From Ciona intestinalis (Eukaryota; Chordata; Ascidiacea; Phlebobranchia; Cionidae), in contig NC_020172.2 in the NCBI RefSeq assembly GCF_000224145.3, forward strand, positions 5,001-69,000: 64,000 nt of DNA, given 5' to 3'. Numbering within the stretch: position 1 is the first letter of the stretch; every line of letters begins with the position of its first letter. Shown here in pieces: positions 21,401 through 33,600 of this stretch. The translations under genes were made by a program, and so were the position numbers. Below the pieces are notes generated by a model. The model saw nothing but the letters and a program-made list of their open reading frames with translations, made no database searches and had not been told where the DNA came from.

Positions 21401-24400
21401 AACTGATAAAAAAGTAAAACTTGAATAAGAATATTGACAAAAACATTTACAGATTTTTTTGACCAGGCAGCACAAAATAAACGCCGATTCTGCATATAAT
21501 ATGACCGTGTTGTTACACACGCACACCTGGCATTGAACAAAATGCGTATACTGCTGAAATACAAAGTGAGCTTGAGGCAAAGTTAAAGAGTTTTGAAGAA
21601 GGTGTAGGGTTATATTTTTGGGCAGAGTAGAGTTAATTTTTTTATATTCGTAATTTTGCGTGTGCGCAATTCTATTTATGAACAATACCAAGAGAACCTC
21701 ACTGTTTATATATATAAGCTATAGCACGGCTACTAGCGATATCTTAGTAGGCCTGCTATAGCTGTATTTACATATNNNNNNNNNNNNNNNNNNNNNNNNN
21801 NNNNNNNNNNNNNNNNNNNNNNNNNTAGATTCTAATTAAAAGACCCATAAGGAGTTATATCACCCTACTATATATTACTAGTGTATCGGTAGACATATAT
21901 TAACACATATATTCATTTCTATATTATACGTGCAGTAGTTATTACATTTTTATAATTTATATATCATACCCTGCTGTGGAAGATTCTTGATTATTTGTGT
22001 CATCTTCAAGAAAAGCATTTATGTGCATCGTCTGGTTTACTCCCTGATATGTTTTAAAACTTATTTTATGTTACAAAACAATACAGAGCAACAATACAGA
22101 GCACACTCCACGCCTACAACCGCACCTCTTTCTTGCATTCTTTCAAATAACTCCAAATGTTTTCCCTGGTAATTCCTTTTTGTTCAACGTACAACTCGAG
22201 CGATTTGTTCATCCATATTTCACACAGGTCAAATCGTCGATTCGTGTATGCCGATTTCCCGATTCGAAAGCAATCTTTCGAGTTTAATAACGACGGTGAC
22301 GTCACATCTTAATTGAATTAAATATTAGTGATCAGTGTGCCATGTGTAGAAAACAATGAATGAGTAAATGTAACTGATTTAACCCCATTTTTTGTAATGT
22401 GTGGCTAACAATTTAAACTTAGACCAACCTTTACCGTTAAATATCTTGCCCTAGGACACACACGCCCACAATGGCGGCGACATCGAGCCACTTGAGCTAT
22501 AGGGCTAACCTCTATACCACAGAAATAAAAAAAAATGGAACGCTCATCTCCTATGTCGGTAAAGGAGAGAGCTGATACACTCTCTCTCTCTCTTTTGCGA
22601 GTCGTTACCGTTTACTATTGTAGTCTTATGGAATCCAGAGCGTTTTTGAACACGTTAGTGGTCATATAGATCCTTTTTCGTCGAACAGTTGTTCTTGGCT
22701 TTGTTGTTGTTGTTGTTGTTGCTGATAGGGCGATTATTTTCCGCACTTAGCCTAACTCCTAATTCTAGCATTTTTCTTTAATCTCTTGATTGAAATCAAA
22801 TCGTAAAATATATTTATAATTTTTAGACTAAATTTTCAGATTTAAAACCGCACGATGAGCGATTAATTAAGGATTACTTTCCTCATGCACTTTACATAGC
22901 GGAAACACTGTCTGGAGTTTGGCGGGAGAAAATCCACACAACGATTCACGACTGAATCAAACTATTAGCATTTAAGTGGGGACGCATTAAATGCACTACT
23001 CTTATACCGTATTATCATTAATCGTAATTGAAACATTATTTTTAATTCAACATCATGTGATTAATATTAACTTCTAACATTACCTAATTACTGCGTGATT
23101 ACGGTTTGTCAAAATTCATGAAAACAAACGTTTTTAAGCCACCACAATGTTAACTAGTGTAAGTTTACAATAAACACATGGTACAGGAGTTGTACAAAGC
23201 GTATTTACACATATTCTTTACAAATCACTCAATCCTCATACGTCTACGTCATAAGTTTCATTAGTTATAATACATGTATAAATACATTCTGCCTACTGCT
23301 CCACAGTCACCAATGGCGAATAGAACCCGTGTTGTTGGTTACTTCAGATTTGTTTTGATCGAGCGTAGTCGACCGTTGTAAAAGGATTAACTAATATAGC
23401 AGGGTGGGGGTAGATGGGACACCTTTTCATTTTGTTTTCTCTTTTCATTTGGTAGTAAACAAAGAACATTTAATGAATTATAAAACCGTATCTTCACGAC
23501 TTCCACAGACCGTTGTTAATTGTTTAAAACACGATCAGGCTATTTGGATAATATGTGTTACAGGTGTCCCATCTTCCCCGACTCTACTATCTTATGCTAA
23601 TTAGTTTAAAACGTGTTCATTCATTAGATCTGTGATCTCTTGTATGCAGTTTTTCTTCGTTTTTGACCTTGTTTTAATTTATGTGGATAACAACTTTTTC
23701 CAAATATATATATATATATACATATTTCTAAAAAATGTTTGTTTGAACGTTTTAAAATAAATGCATTAAATAATTAAATTTCCTAAACAAGCGTTAAGCT
23801 GCAAGCGTTAACTTACCATAAAGAACTAAACTGGCCTAATAAACTTGTATAGTTGGTGTAGTTTTTAAAATAAAAAGCTAAAACCTCCTAAAACTACTAT
23901 GCGCCTATCTTTTACAATGGAGACCAAGCGAAATGGGGCCGGAGTTGGCGGTCACGTGAATAGAAAATCACGGTTTTGGGCTGCTGCACGTTCTACTCTT
24001 GTTTATTTCTGTGGTCTATACCAACTTTGGGGCTAACAACTTGGCTACGCTGGTAGTTTTCACATCCACATAAAACACTTATTTTAAAATTTAAACTTTA
24101 TGTATATTTATGGAAGGATGGATCAGAATAAAATAGGTTAATACATGATCATAACTCGAAAATAAACAATACCTTTTACATTTCCATTAGTCAAATCGTC
24201 CATGTTTAGGCTGTAGTAACTTTGCAACCGAGCAATGGCTTCGGCTGCACCGATCATGTCGTCTTCATTAGGCAACATTTTTATTGCATCATGATACTGA
24301 GCTCTAGTTTCTTTTCCTAAGCAATAACAGCGATAAGTTAAACTAAACAGTTTTGTTTAACTAAGATTGATTATGTATGTAGCAAGCGAAGTAGCAAGCC

Positions 24401-25140
24401 ATTGTACAATACATTCTCTGGCTTATACTGTACTAGTTTTAAATTATACGGTACTAGATTAATGAGGAAGTTTTATGTATAAAGTACCTGCGTGCACTCA
24501 CCAGCACGGTACAATAGACCTCTATTGATCCCATTTAAAATACATGACGTCTGCTATCTCCTTCGCACTAACCTTTGCGACTGTAACCGTCCAGCAGTTC
24601 CCCGACCCGTGACCATTTTAATGCGAAACGTTTAATCAAGGCGTATTGATTGATGGGATGACCAATATAAACCTCCGGATCGCTCACCGCAGGGATTACG
24701 TCTTTGCGCATTATATCCTTAAACCTTGAAAATTTCAGATAAAAAATCTTTTTAAACCTACGTACATACATATATATACTTTAAATAACACAAACGTGCG
24801 TGAAATAAAGAAAAATATGATAGGTGTGAGCAATAATAAGCATGAAATACACAACCAGCAGCAACAACGTTTAGGCCAATTAGTATACAACTGGTTTACA
24901 TATCTTTAAGTACGTAAGGTAATTAGTTAAATAACTATTATCAATTTAAAAACTTTACGTTTTTATTTTGTCCAAAGACATCTGCATTCCTTCAATATAA
25001 CCCTCCAGAGTCGATAAGAAATTATTTTCCACATCAATAAGATTCTGCATTCCAGCGGTTGTAGAAAACCAATCATTCTTATCAGCAGATGCAATTATAG
25101 CAAAGTTTAACAAAACGAGGAAATGAACGAACCGACTCAT
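18457..25140 (-). CDS. P4HA: Prolyl 4-hydroxylase alpha subunit, paralogue A, three exons missing at a gap
   Basis: Exons in transcript order: 24959-25140, 24573-24724, 24173-24316, 22126-22307, 21970-22043, then none seen, then 21241-21402, 19653-19706, 19193-19396, 18949-19114 and 18457-18542. A signal peptide (about residues 1-19) precedes the N-terminal dimerisation and peptide-substrate region, with HPINQYALIKR, the TPR-like segment DCFRIGKSAYT, and the 2-oxoglutarate dioxygenase domain with AHFD (first iron ligands H and D), LHAACPV (distal histidine) and IGNKW (2-oxoglutarate lysine). The enzyme hydroxylates proline in Xaa-Pro-Gly of procollagen in the ER lumen, as a tetramer with PDI. 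Exons 6-8, carrying the LCRGE region, are absent. The frame needs 3n+1 bases there, and the paralogue's matching exons total 283, so they probably fall in the 21776-21825 gap. Exon 19193-19396 has an acidic insert of about 46 residues. Confidence 0.88.
18600..18850. repeat. MITE fragment in the last intron of P4HA paralogue A
   Basis: GGGTGGGAGAAGGCGGGAC near 18609 and the block TCAATTAATAAAGGTATGATAG with GTGGTATCACCCCAA near 18816-18860 are shared with the family filling 9884-17451. Confidence 0.6.
20020..21070. repeat. MITE copies in an intron of P4HA paralogue A
   Basis: Family ends are seen near 20020 (GGGGGTAAGATGGTACAC), 20127 (GTGGGGGAAATGGGACAG), 20571 (GGGGAAAGATGGGACAC) and 21037 (GTGTCCCATCGTCCCCCAC). 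The usual internal blocks lie between them. They fill most of the intron between exons 21241-21402 and 19653-19706. Confidence 0.65.
21776..21825. other. Assembly gap (50 N) inside P4HA paralogue A
   Basis: The gap lies between exon 21970-22043 and exon 21241-21402 of the minus-strand P4HA gene, where about three exons are expected. Its true length is probably larger than 50 bp. Confidence 0.95.
22518..24013. mobile_element. hAT-like element with CACAGAAATAAAAA termini, carrying a nested insertion
   Basis: The left end is CACAGAAATAAAAA and the right end is the inverted TTTATTTCTGTG. The flanks are CTCTATAC (22510-22517) and GTCTATAC (24014-24021), 7 of 8 bases equal. A shorter relative is at 29587-30079. 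Compared with that copy, this one has about 1 kb of extra sequence starting near 22638 and ending near 23640, which includes the MITE at 23399-23592. The left part has a CT-rich tract (22575-22595). It lies inside an intron of the minus-strand P4HA gene. Confidence 0.65.
23399..23592 (+). mobile_element. Short MITE of the GATGGGACACC family (best full copy)
   Basis: The left end is AGCAGGGTGGGGGTAGATGG and the right end is the inverted GTGTCCCATCTTCCCCGACT followed by CTACT. About 190 bp, with the shared interior GGTAGTAAACAAAGAACATT and TTGTTAATTGTTTAAAACACGAT. It is nested inside the larger hAT-like element. Confidence 0.75.
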
Positions 25141-25979
25141 GCTGGAAACCTTTTCTGTTATGCGTCTTTTGTTTTACAACTTATGGTCGGACACATACTG
25201 GATGAGCAGACAAGAAACCCTTTGCAGGAAACAATTGATCTGTACGGCTGCTTGAACTGTTAATTTCCGCTATCCGCATTTTGTCTCATTTGGTAAGAGC
25301 ATTATTGCTTCTCGTAGTACATCGGCCGTGTTGCCTGCTGTATGTAAGGAGTAGTAGAATACGCTGTTGCTGTAAACGACAGAAATTAAGGTTTGTTGAA
25401 CCCCTGTCAGGAAAGTTTTTATTCAGACAATTAAGTGATCTATATATTGCGTTTTAGTCTATAACGCAATCGACACCCATATGTTCTGTTTTAAAACAGT
25501 AAGGAATAGCTTATACATTGCGCGTCCGTAATGATAGGGTTTCAGGATAGGTTACCTGATGTATAATGTATCTTGCTTTTATTATCAAATATTATAATGC
25601 AAACAGTACAAAGCTGAAAATTTCACACGTGGCTATGGACTCCAATCATTTCATGGAAATTTCCTGTTGTGCTTCTGTACTAACTCACGTAGGCAACTTT
25701 TTCGTTATTTGTTTTCTTGGAAGTTTGACAGGCACCACATTGCCACTACAGTTCAACTATACGGTATATTTTATTCAAAATTTGCTCGGTGTCCACTGTC
25801 CAGTAATGCGACGCAGATGCGTAATGTAATTTGTAGAACATAAAGAATGACGAAATCGTTGAATATGTTCTTATTACAAGTAAACCCACGGATTTTACTA
25901 CCTATAACTGTTCATTTATATTTGCTTTAACCATAACGTATTAAACACAAGAATCTTTACAGTCCGTTAGCTTAAGGCC
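25141..25979. promoter_or_regulatory. Shared intergenic region of the head-to-head P4HA pair
   Basis: The 839 bp between the two start codons hold no gene. Both P4HA genes are transcribed away from it, so it must contain both promoters or one bidirectional promoter. I see no clear TATA box at a matching distance for either gene. A possible splice acceptor (ATCTTTACAG, ending about 25961) precedes the plus-strand start. On the minus strand GGTTTCCAG ends one base before the paralogue A start codon. Confidence 0.6.
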
Positions 25980-28900
25980 ATGGCTTATAAAGTGTTGTAC
26001 ATGGCAATTGTTATCTGTACCGTTTGTTACGTTGGAAAAGCGGAATGGTTTTCTTCAATGGAGCAAATAACTGACCTGCTACGTCACGAGAATACGATGC
26101 TTCCTGCACTGCAGCGATTCGTCGATGCGAAAAGGAAACAACTCGCACAACTACAAGAGTTAGTTTATTTAACAATCTATAGAAAGATAATAATATAGTG
26201 GAGTGACTGGATGGGGAATGACGGGACAGCTCTCGCACATATAATATCTAAGTATCCTGATCGTGTTTTAAACAATTTACAACGGTCTAAGGGAGCCGTA
26301 GGGATAAGGTTTTATAACTCTTTAAATGTTTCTTTTTTACTACTGACTAGAAATGTCGTTCCTGCAAACAACAAAAAGTTCCATTTGCACTTTGCGTAAC
26401 AATGGGTTGGTCTACTGCTGGGAGTTTCTGATAGGCTAGTGTAAGATAAATATATTGTAATAACTGTTCATGTTGAACCAAAGGTAAAATAAGCATGATA
26501 ATATAATTATATTACAGCTTGGTAGATACCTTGCGTGATGTATCTGACAAGGTGTCAATAAATAAAGAAGAATATATATCACATCCGATCAACCAATATC
26601 ATCTCATCAAAAGATTTGCGAATGATTGGACGCAGATTGCAGCTTTGCTGCAAACGTTTAACAAAACTAGTAAGTTTATAAATATTATTAGTGCTATATA
26701 TGGAGCTCATACTATATTGCGTTACGAAGGTAAACTTTTATATTTTACAATCGTTGCAGGTTTTAAATTTGTTCAAAAATTTAAAAAAGCGAAGACATTA
26801 TTTCCGAAAGATGAAGATATGAAAGGAGGAACTGAGGGCATACTCAGAGTTCAAATCACATACAATCTCAATGCAAGTGATTTAGTTGAAGGAAATATTG
26901 CTGGTTAGTTTATTTAAACCTACTTTTGATTAAAAACAGATAAAGCCGCCTACAAGTAATTCGATGCTATTTTATTTCATCCTACAAACAGGTAAATATT
27001 CATTCCTAAATTTAAGCACTGACGATTGCTACCGGATTGGGAAGACCGCTTTACGTGGTGGTTTATTTGGTCGTTGTGTTGAATGGATCGAGTTAGCTTT
27101 ACAAAGATTCGAGGAAGGAAAGTCTACTTTTACCAAAAGAAACGCCACAGAATACCTAGATATTTGTGAATTTGCTGTAAGTCTTTTAATATTGAAAGCT
27201 ATAGAGTACACACAGTACAGATGGATTGAACAGTAAATAAATATCTGCTTTATCTCCGCGTGGACGGTTAAAGCAACTGACGTTCAGTGTCTTGCCCAAG
27301 GACACATACGCCAACAATCGTAGCAGATATAAGCCTTAAATATATTACCTCTGGGTTAGACCAGACAAACTATAAATCAACCGTTTTACTTAGATTAGTA
27401 AAAATGAAACCAAGTACATCAACCACCTTGATGCTGATCCTGAAAACACAAGAATTTTAGGAAACCGAATTCGCTTCACGTATGTATGTTAACTTTCGAT
27501 AAATGAACGATTTTAAATTATCAAGCTTCGCGTGGCGGGGGACAACTGTAACAGTGTATCTTTACTGTGCGTTATTACCTACATATTACGTTGGCTGTAT
27601 ATGAGTTATCACATTTTCTACTTTGTTAGTTATTGTTTGTTTTTTTTGCGTGTCTTTTATTTAGGACAACACAGTTTCTATAGATACCGACCGTCCGACC
27701 CAGTATTGGATGCAGCAGAACAATAAAATGGAAATTGTTGTTTAATGTGGTGGGGAAAGATGACACCTTTTCATACTATTGCTCGTCTTATTTAGTAGTA
27801 AAAAAAACATTCAAGTAATTTAAAAAAAACTATCGGACGACTCTCATAAGCCGTGTTGTTTTTTAAATTAAATCATGACAAGGATATTTAAATAATGTAC
27901 TAAAAGTGTCTTCTCTTCCCCCACCCTACTACAGCATATGATTGTTCTGAAACTTGTTAACAAATTGTTTAAGAACGCTTAACTTTTAGTCGACATGCTC
28001 GGGTACAGACGCAAGAGGTTGTGGATGATAAGTTTTACACTTTCTCTGTAGATGAAACTTTTTTCAAACTTTGTCGAGGTGAACAAACACTGGTAAGTTT
28101 ATAGTGATTATACAACTATAAAAGTAAAACAATTTTGACAACACCCACTCAATTTTGTTACTACTTGTTTTCATTCTACAATAATTAAACCTATATCGCT
28201 CCTATGTAGTTCATTTTAAGCATTAAAATACATCATATCTAGTAAGATAGCATAAGTTGTGACTCTTCTTTAAATCTCCGTTTACAGGTACCCATTGAAT
28301 GTGACAAAAAATTATACATTAAACTTCACTATAGGTGAAACATACATAAAAACAAGATGCTTATTTTGAATGTTCGCTAAATCATATTAAAGATATGTAT
28401 ATGAACTTGAGTCAGCGGCTAAATTAGGGATGAATTAGACACAAAACACCGATTAAAATTTTTATATATAACATTCCAAGACTAACTGTCCCTGTTTGTG
28501 CAGTCACGGGCATTTGAAGAAACATTGTGAGAAGTTGTGTGTGTGAAATACAGTTGCAACATTAACTGTTGCAGTAAGATAAAGAAAGTTTAAACTTGAT
28601 TTTCAATGCCTATAATATGTCAGTTCGTGTTATTTTCTTTATTAATAATAATTAATCAGGATTTTAAAATGTCCCATCTTGTACGAATTGCCAAGTACAA
28701 GCTCGTGGTATCACCCCAAAACTGCCACACATACTGATTTTTAAATGCACACTATGTCTGTTCTATCTTACCCCACCCTATACTATGCTCTCCAGACAAA
28801 AAAGAAACAACATAAGAAGCTTCGTTGTTATCTCTCTACTAACATGGGGAATCCCAAACTCCTTATTCGTCCAGTAAAAGTTGAAGAATTATCAAAATCT

Positions 28901-31120
28901 CCAGATATAGTTCAATTTCACGACGTTTTGTCAGATACAGTAATTAACGAAATTAAAAAGTTGGCTAAACCGCAGGTGATTAAATTTAAAATTCCTGAGC
29001 TTTAGATTTCAGTTTGTGGTTATTCATAGCTTCTTCTTGAAAAACTAGAGTAAAATTTACTTAAGGTGTAAATTTAATATTACGATTTTAGAGTATTTAA
29101 AATAACTTGCAGCTTTTCCGTGCTATTCATGCTGGTAGTGATGACACAGATTTACAAAAAGCACCATACAGAATCACCAAACTGGCGTGGTTGCTTGACG
29201 ACGATGGACCAGAAGTAGCGAAAATAACCGAAAGAATTTCGGACATCACAGGATTGACGTTAAACACATCTGAAGAAATACAGGTTTATTATTGACATAC
29301 AGCAAAATAAGATCGTTTTATTGGAATTATCAGGGCTGTATTTGTAAAACGTAAACCATTAACGTTGCAGGTGGCCAACTACGGCGTTGGAGGAGAGTAC
29401 CCTCCACACTTTGACATACCCACGGTATGTATGATGTTATATAAAGCTTATTTTGCTTCCTTTCATATTATTATACAATTCGGCCATAATAATAATTTAT
29501 ATTTACCGACTTCTCAGTTCCTATTTCCTATATTTTAATCAGTGACGACATCGGAGCTTTTCAATTTAGAAAGAACGGCTTTTTACCACAGAACTAAAAA
29601 AGAATAGAACGCACATCTCCAATGTCGGCAAAAGAGAGAGCTGATACACTCTCTCTCTTTCGCGGGTCGTTCCCGTTTACTATTTAAGTCAATGGAATCA
29701 AGGGCATTTTATGTAGTTTTTCTTCGTGTTTTGACTTAATTTCAAGTCATAGTGTAAAACAATTATTTTCTAATATATATACATTTCTAACAACACGTTT
29801 TTTTGAGGGTTTTTAATTAAATTTATTTAATATTTAAATTTCCTAAACAAGTGGTAAACTGTAAGCGTTAACCTACCAAACAACTAAACTGGCCTAATAA
29901 ACTTAAATAGTTTGTGTAGTTTTTAAAATAAACAGCTAAAACCCTTAAAACTACTATACGCCTATATTTTACAATGGAGACCAAGCGAAATGGGGACGGA
30001 GTTGGCGGTCACGTGAATAGAAAAAAGAATATATCACGGTTTTGGGCAGTTGCGCGTTCTACTCTTTTTTATTTTTGTGCTTTTTAACGATATTAAAATG
30101 AAAAATATTAAAAACGAAACATTTTTTTGGTAAATTAAATATTAAGTCTATTTGTTTCTCTTGTTTCAGACCGATGAAGAACGTGATGATCTCAAATCAC
30201 AAGATGGCGAGAGGATCGCTACGTTTCTTATTTACGTACGTACATACAATATATATCTGTATAGTCTTAGCGTTGCAATGGAGAAGAGCGTGAAATAAAT
30301 TAACACTGTTAATGTATAACAAACTAATTTGTGATAACTTGTGAAGTTATTTTTTTTTAATTACCTTTTTATTATAAAACAACACATTTCTTACTTCTAG
30401 TTAAGTGACGTCGAAGTGGGAGGTCGAACTGCCTTTGTGAATGCAGGGGTTTCGGCCAAACCGATCAAAGGAAGCGCTGTGTTCTGGTACAACGTGTTTC
30501 CTTCTGGTGAGCCTGACCTACGAACTTACCATGGAGCTTGTCCAGTGGCCTTTGGGAACAAATGGGGTGAGCAAAATCTTTTTTTGCTTTATTGCTGTAG
30601 ATCACAATTTGTATCAAATTATCGATTTATGCCTAAAAGATGCTAGAACTGATTTAGCGTTTAGTTCGACAAAACTGACGATACCAAATTATAGCTTTGG
30701 CGTCAATCCAAAGGCGACATTGTTAACTAACTGCGGTGTATAATTTATCCATACAACATCCACAAATCCTTGTACCTATAAAAACCTCTGTAGTCCATTC
30801 TTTTTTTCTATTAGTTGGGGTGCCAGAATTAGTGTTCGTGTATACAAAATAATATAATAGGCAGAGTAAGACACTTAATCACATATTGTACAATATTTTA
30901 ATAATCAAAATATCCTATAAAGATTTTGGGGTGATGTAATACACGAAAATAACCCGAAATGTTTTTTGACAATCAAGTTTAAACATATGTTCATGACCCA
31001 CTGCTATTTTTAACATTTTCAGCCGGCAACAAGTGGATTCGGGAAGCTGGTGAAATGTTTCGTAGAAAATGTGAATTGGACAGATATGCAGACAGTAAAA
31101 TATGTTACAACAAAATATAA
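25980..31120 (+). CDS. P4HA: Prolyl 4-hydroxylase alpha subunit, paralogue B, complete
   Basis: Twelve exons join in frame: 25980-26158, 26518-26669, 26760-26903, 26992-27176, 27394-27479, 27990-28092, 28796-28975, 29113-29283, 29371-29424, 30170-30235, 30401-30566 and 31023-31120 (TAA). The product has 527 residues, against about 534 for human P4HA1. A signal peptide ends near residue 21 (cleavage before EWFSS). Then come the N-terminal dimerisation segment, HPINQYHLIKR, the TPR-like peptide-binding region DCYRIGKTAL, LCRGE, and the dioxygenase core: ANYGVGGEYPPHFD with H413 and D415, H484 in TYHGACPV, and K494 in FGNKW. These match the human iron and 2-oxoglutarate residues, so it should be active. 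It hydroxylates collagen prolines in the ER with PDI. Four exons have the same length as in paralogue A (152, 144, 54 and 166 nt). The C-terminus is about 12 residues longer than usual. Confidence 0.93.
26200..26450. repeat. MITE remnant in intron 1 of P4HA paralogue B
   Basis: GTGGAGTGACTGGATGGGGA with GACGGGACAG, followed by a CGTGTTTTAAACAATTTACAACGGTCTA-like segment, corresponds to the short MITE family read in the opposite direction. The boundaries are unclear. Confidence 0.5.
27748..27938 (+). mobile_element. Short MITE of the GATGGGACACC family, in P4HA paralogue B
   Basis: The left end is GTGGTGGGGAAAGATGACACC and the right end CTTCCCCCACCCTACTA. It has the TTTCATACTATTGCTCGTC and TTTAGTAGTAAA internal blocks and lies in the intron between exons 27394-27479 and 27990-28092. 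Confidence 0.65.
28288..28334 (+). other. Exon-like segment that does not fit the P4HA frame
   Basis: It is bounded by TTTACAG and GTGAAA and reads VPIECDKKLYIKLHY, similar to the KKL-CRYH region of P4HA that exon 28796-28975 also encodes (KKLRCYLSTNMGNPKLL). At 47 nt it cannot be joined to the next exon in frame, whereas skipping it keeps the frame. It may be a chance match, a decayed duplicate exon or a rarely used frame-breaking exon. Confidence 0.3.
29587..30079. mobile_element. hAT-like MITE with CACAGAA termini, in P4HA paralogue B
   Basis: The 493-bp element starts CACAGAACTAAAAAAGAATA and ends with the inverted CTCTTTTTTATTTTTGTG. The flanks CTTTTTAC (29579-29586) and CTTTTTAA (30080-30087) are an 8-bp duplication with one mismatch. 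Subterminal blocks are GAACGCACATCTCCAATGTC at the left and the inverted GCGCGTTCTACTC at the right. It lies in the intron between exons 29371-29424 and 30170-30235. Confidence 0.75.
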
Positions 31121-31175
31121 TTACATGATGTGTGCCAAGTGGTAAAGTTCGTAATAATCACGAAATAATGTTCGT

Positions 31176-31181
31176 AATAAA
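31176..31181 (+). terminator. Poly(A) signal of P4HA paralogue B
   Basis: AATAAA lies 55 bases after the stop codon, in a plausible position for a short 3' UTR. Confidence 0.6.
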
Positions 31182-33600
31182 GACAAATTGCAGGGTTTGA
31201 CGTTTCCTAATCAATTTAGATACTTAACGTGCGGTTAGTTTACCGAAATCGTGCTGACTTTGATACTTCAAATTAGGTATTGTATTGCCAAATCATATAG
31301 GCATTTGCCCTGTGAGCAACGCAGGATAATATTATTATAGGCTTCAGTCGTAAAGCAAATCTTTTGTTGCATTGTTTTTGATCAAGTAGGCATCTGTATG
31401 GGTCAATTAATCGGTAGGTCGCGTGACTACCAAATGTCTTTTTAAGACATAAACTTCTTTCTGAAAGGGTGGCCTAACGTGATATGTGATTGTACAACGT
31501 TACTTCTTTTGTTGTTTCATCAGGGCCCAATCTTTGGGTCAATCCTCATTAAAACCAATCCCCCTTTTGTACGGGTTGTGTCTTTAGGCACACTTTTGTT
31601 TTTATTAAAAGTTTAACTTAATTAAAATAAATGGCTCGTTTGTCCGCTAGGTGTAGCGACCACGCCTAATGACTTCCAACTAAATGTAAATATGTTTTAA
31701 ATTGTATAAGCGTATTTTAACAACTGGGGTTTTGTCGCCATAGTATACTGAAGTGTATACTATGGTCATATCCTGTCTTTTCGTTTAAAATATTTCTAAA
31801 TCTTTACTGCCGTAACGCGCGAGTGTGAACGATTAAATTAGTTTCATAGCTTTTTTAAAAAAATGAACATTTCGTACAGTTTTGTTTTAATTTTGTGAAA
31901 AAAATCCTGAGATGAGGAAAACGATAAGGAAAATAGGCAGGGGTCAATATGACTTTAATTTGAGATAAAAACACCCAAAAAAGTGTCGTTTTAAAGTTAT
32001 ATATATATATGAAGTTTACATGGCAAAAAAACTAGCACAGTCAGTTAAATTCGGTACGTTGCAGAAAACTGTTAAAGTAAATATACTTTAACTTGGTGTC
32101 CCATCTTCCCCACATTGTAGTTTTGTAAGTTTTTACTGCCTGTCCCATCTTCCCCCACCCAACACAAGTATATACAATTATAGGGTAAGTTATTTATTAA
32201 TTGATGTTCGAAAAATGCCCCTTGGTGTTCAAACAATGCTAATTGTCATATAATAATATAACGTAGGCAACATGTTAAAATCTATAGCAGTGGCCTAGAA
32301 TAGACAAGAAAAAATATGTTTAAATTTGATTTTCAAAGCGTACAGTATTATTTCGTGTTTTTTTACGTTTTTTCCTAATATTAAATACACTTATTAATCA
32401 AAATTAACAATGATTTTAAAGTGTCCCATCTTACCCTGTGTGTTTCCAAATTTGTAAAACGTTACCTGTCGTGCGGATCGCTAAATAACTTCTTGTGTGA
32501 TTTAATATAGTACAATGGGGGAATATGGGACACTTAAACACATATTGCCAAATATTTCCAAAATCAAAAAAGATTGCAGTTTTGGGGTAATAATACGAAC
32601 TACTATCATTCCTTTATTAATTGACAACAATTCAAAAAATATATAATAAAACACACAAAATGGGACAATTTAAAATCATAGTTAATTTTGACTATTAAGT
32701 GTATTTATTATTAAGGAATACGCGTAAATAACACGAAATAATACTGTACGCTTTGGAAATCAGGTTTAAACATTCCTTTTCTTGCCCTACTGCTATAGTT
32801 TTTAACATAATACCTATTATATTAACTGCATATCAATTGGTATTGTTTGAACGACGATGGGTAATAACAGAAAATTGATAATAACTATTGATTAAGTTTA
32901 CATTTTTGTCACAAATTAGGTATTGCTACACTGTTTTCGTACAAGCTACTTCTCATAAATTATCTCCAACTGCAAATGCCTGAATTTCGAATATATTTTC
33001 AAAATATATATCTTTTTATTATGTCAGTATCTTATAGTTGAATAACCCCTCAATGTTTAAATTATCAAATTAAAGGCAAACCTTTAAAAGTTTTTAACAT
33101 ACAAAACTACAATGTGGGGGAAGATGGGACACTAAACTAAAATATATTTACATTAGTAGTATTCCGCAATTTGTAGTTAACCTATATTGAATTTAACCGG
33201 CTGTGCTAGTTTCTTTGCCATGTAAACTTTATACGTATAACTTTCCGTTTTATTTCAAATTAAAATCATATTTACCCCCACTATATTTATCACAAATCTA
33301 GTACTTTAGCATATATTTTATTAAACAAATTTTCGGGGGGAACTGAAGTCCGTTTTTATAATTGATATTTAATGGGGTGAAGAGATGAGACACCTTTTCA
33401 TTCCATTTGCTTGCCGCATTTGGTAGTAAACAAAGAACATTAAAATAATATAAAATTGTATCTTCACGACCCCCGTACACCGTTGTTAATTGTTTGAAAA
33501 ACAATCAGAATATTTAAACATTATGTGCTTAAGGCTTAAGCTAAAGTGTCTAATCTTCACCTATCTTACTATATCGAGATGATCCTTATACTGAACTAAA
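31182..33600. repeat. MITE cluster downstream of P4HA paralogue B
   Basis: No gene was recognised. Copies of the GATGGGACA family occur in both orientations, with ends near 32097-32160, 32420, 32513, 32660, 33110 and 33370-33572. The interval 31182-31790 is AT-rich DNA without a clear family assignment. Confidence 0.65.

Noticed and set aside
21184..21564. 126-codon open frame on the minus strand
   Set aside because: Only its middle (21241-21402) is a real P4HA exon. The rest is intron read-through.
22680..22730. GTT triplet run as a coding glutamine repeat or expansion
   Set aside because: It lies in transposon sequence in an intron, with stops in all frames nearby.
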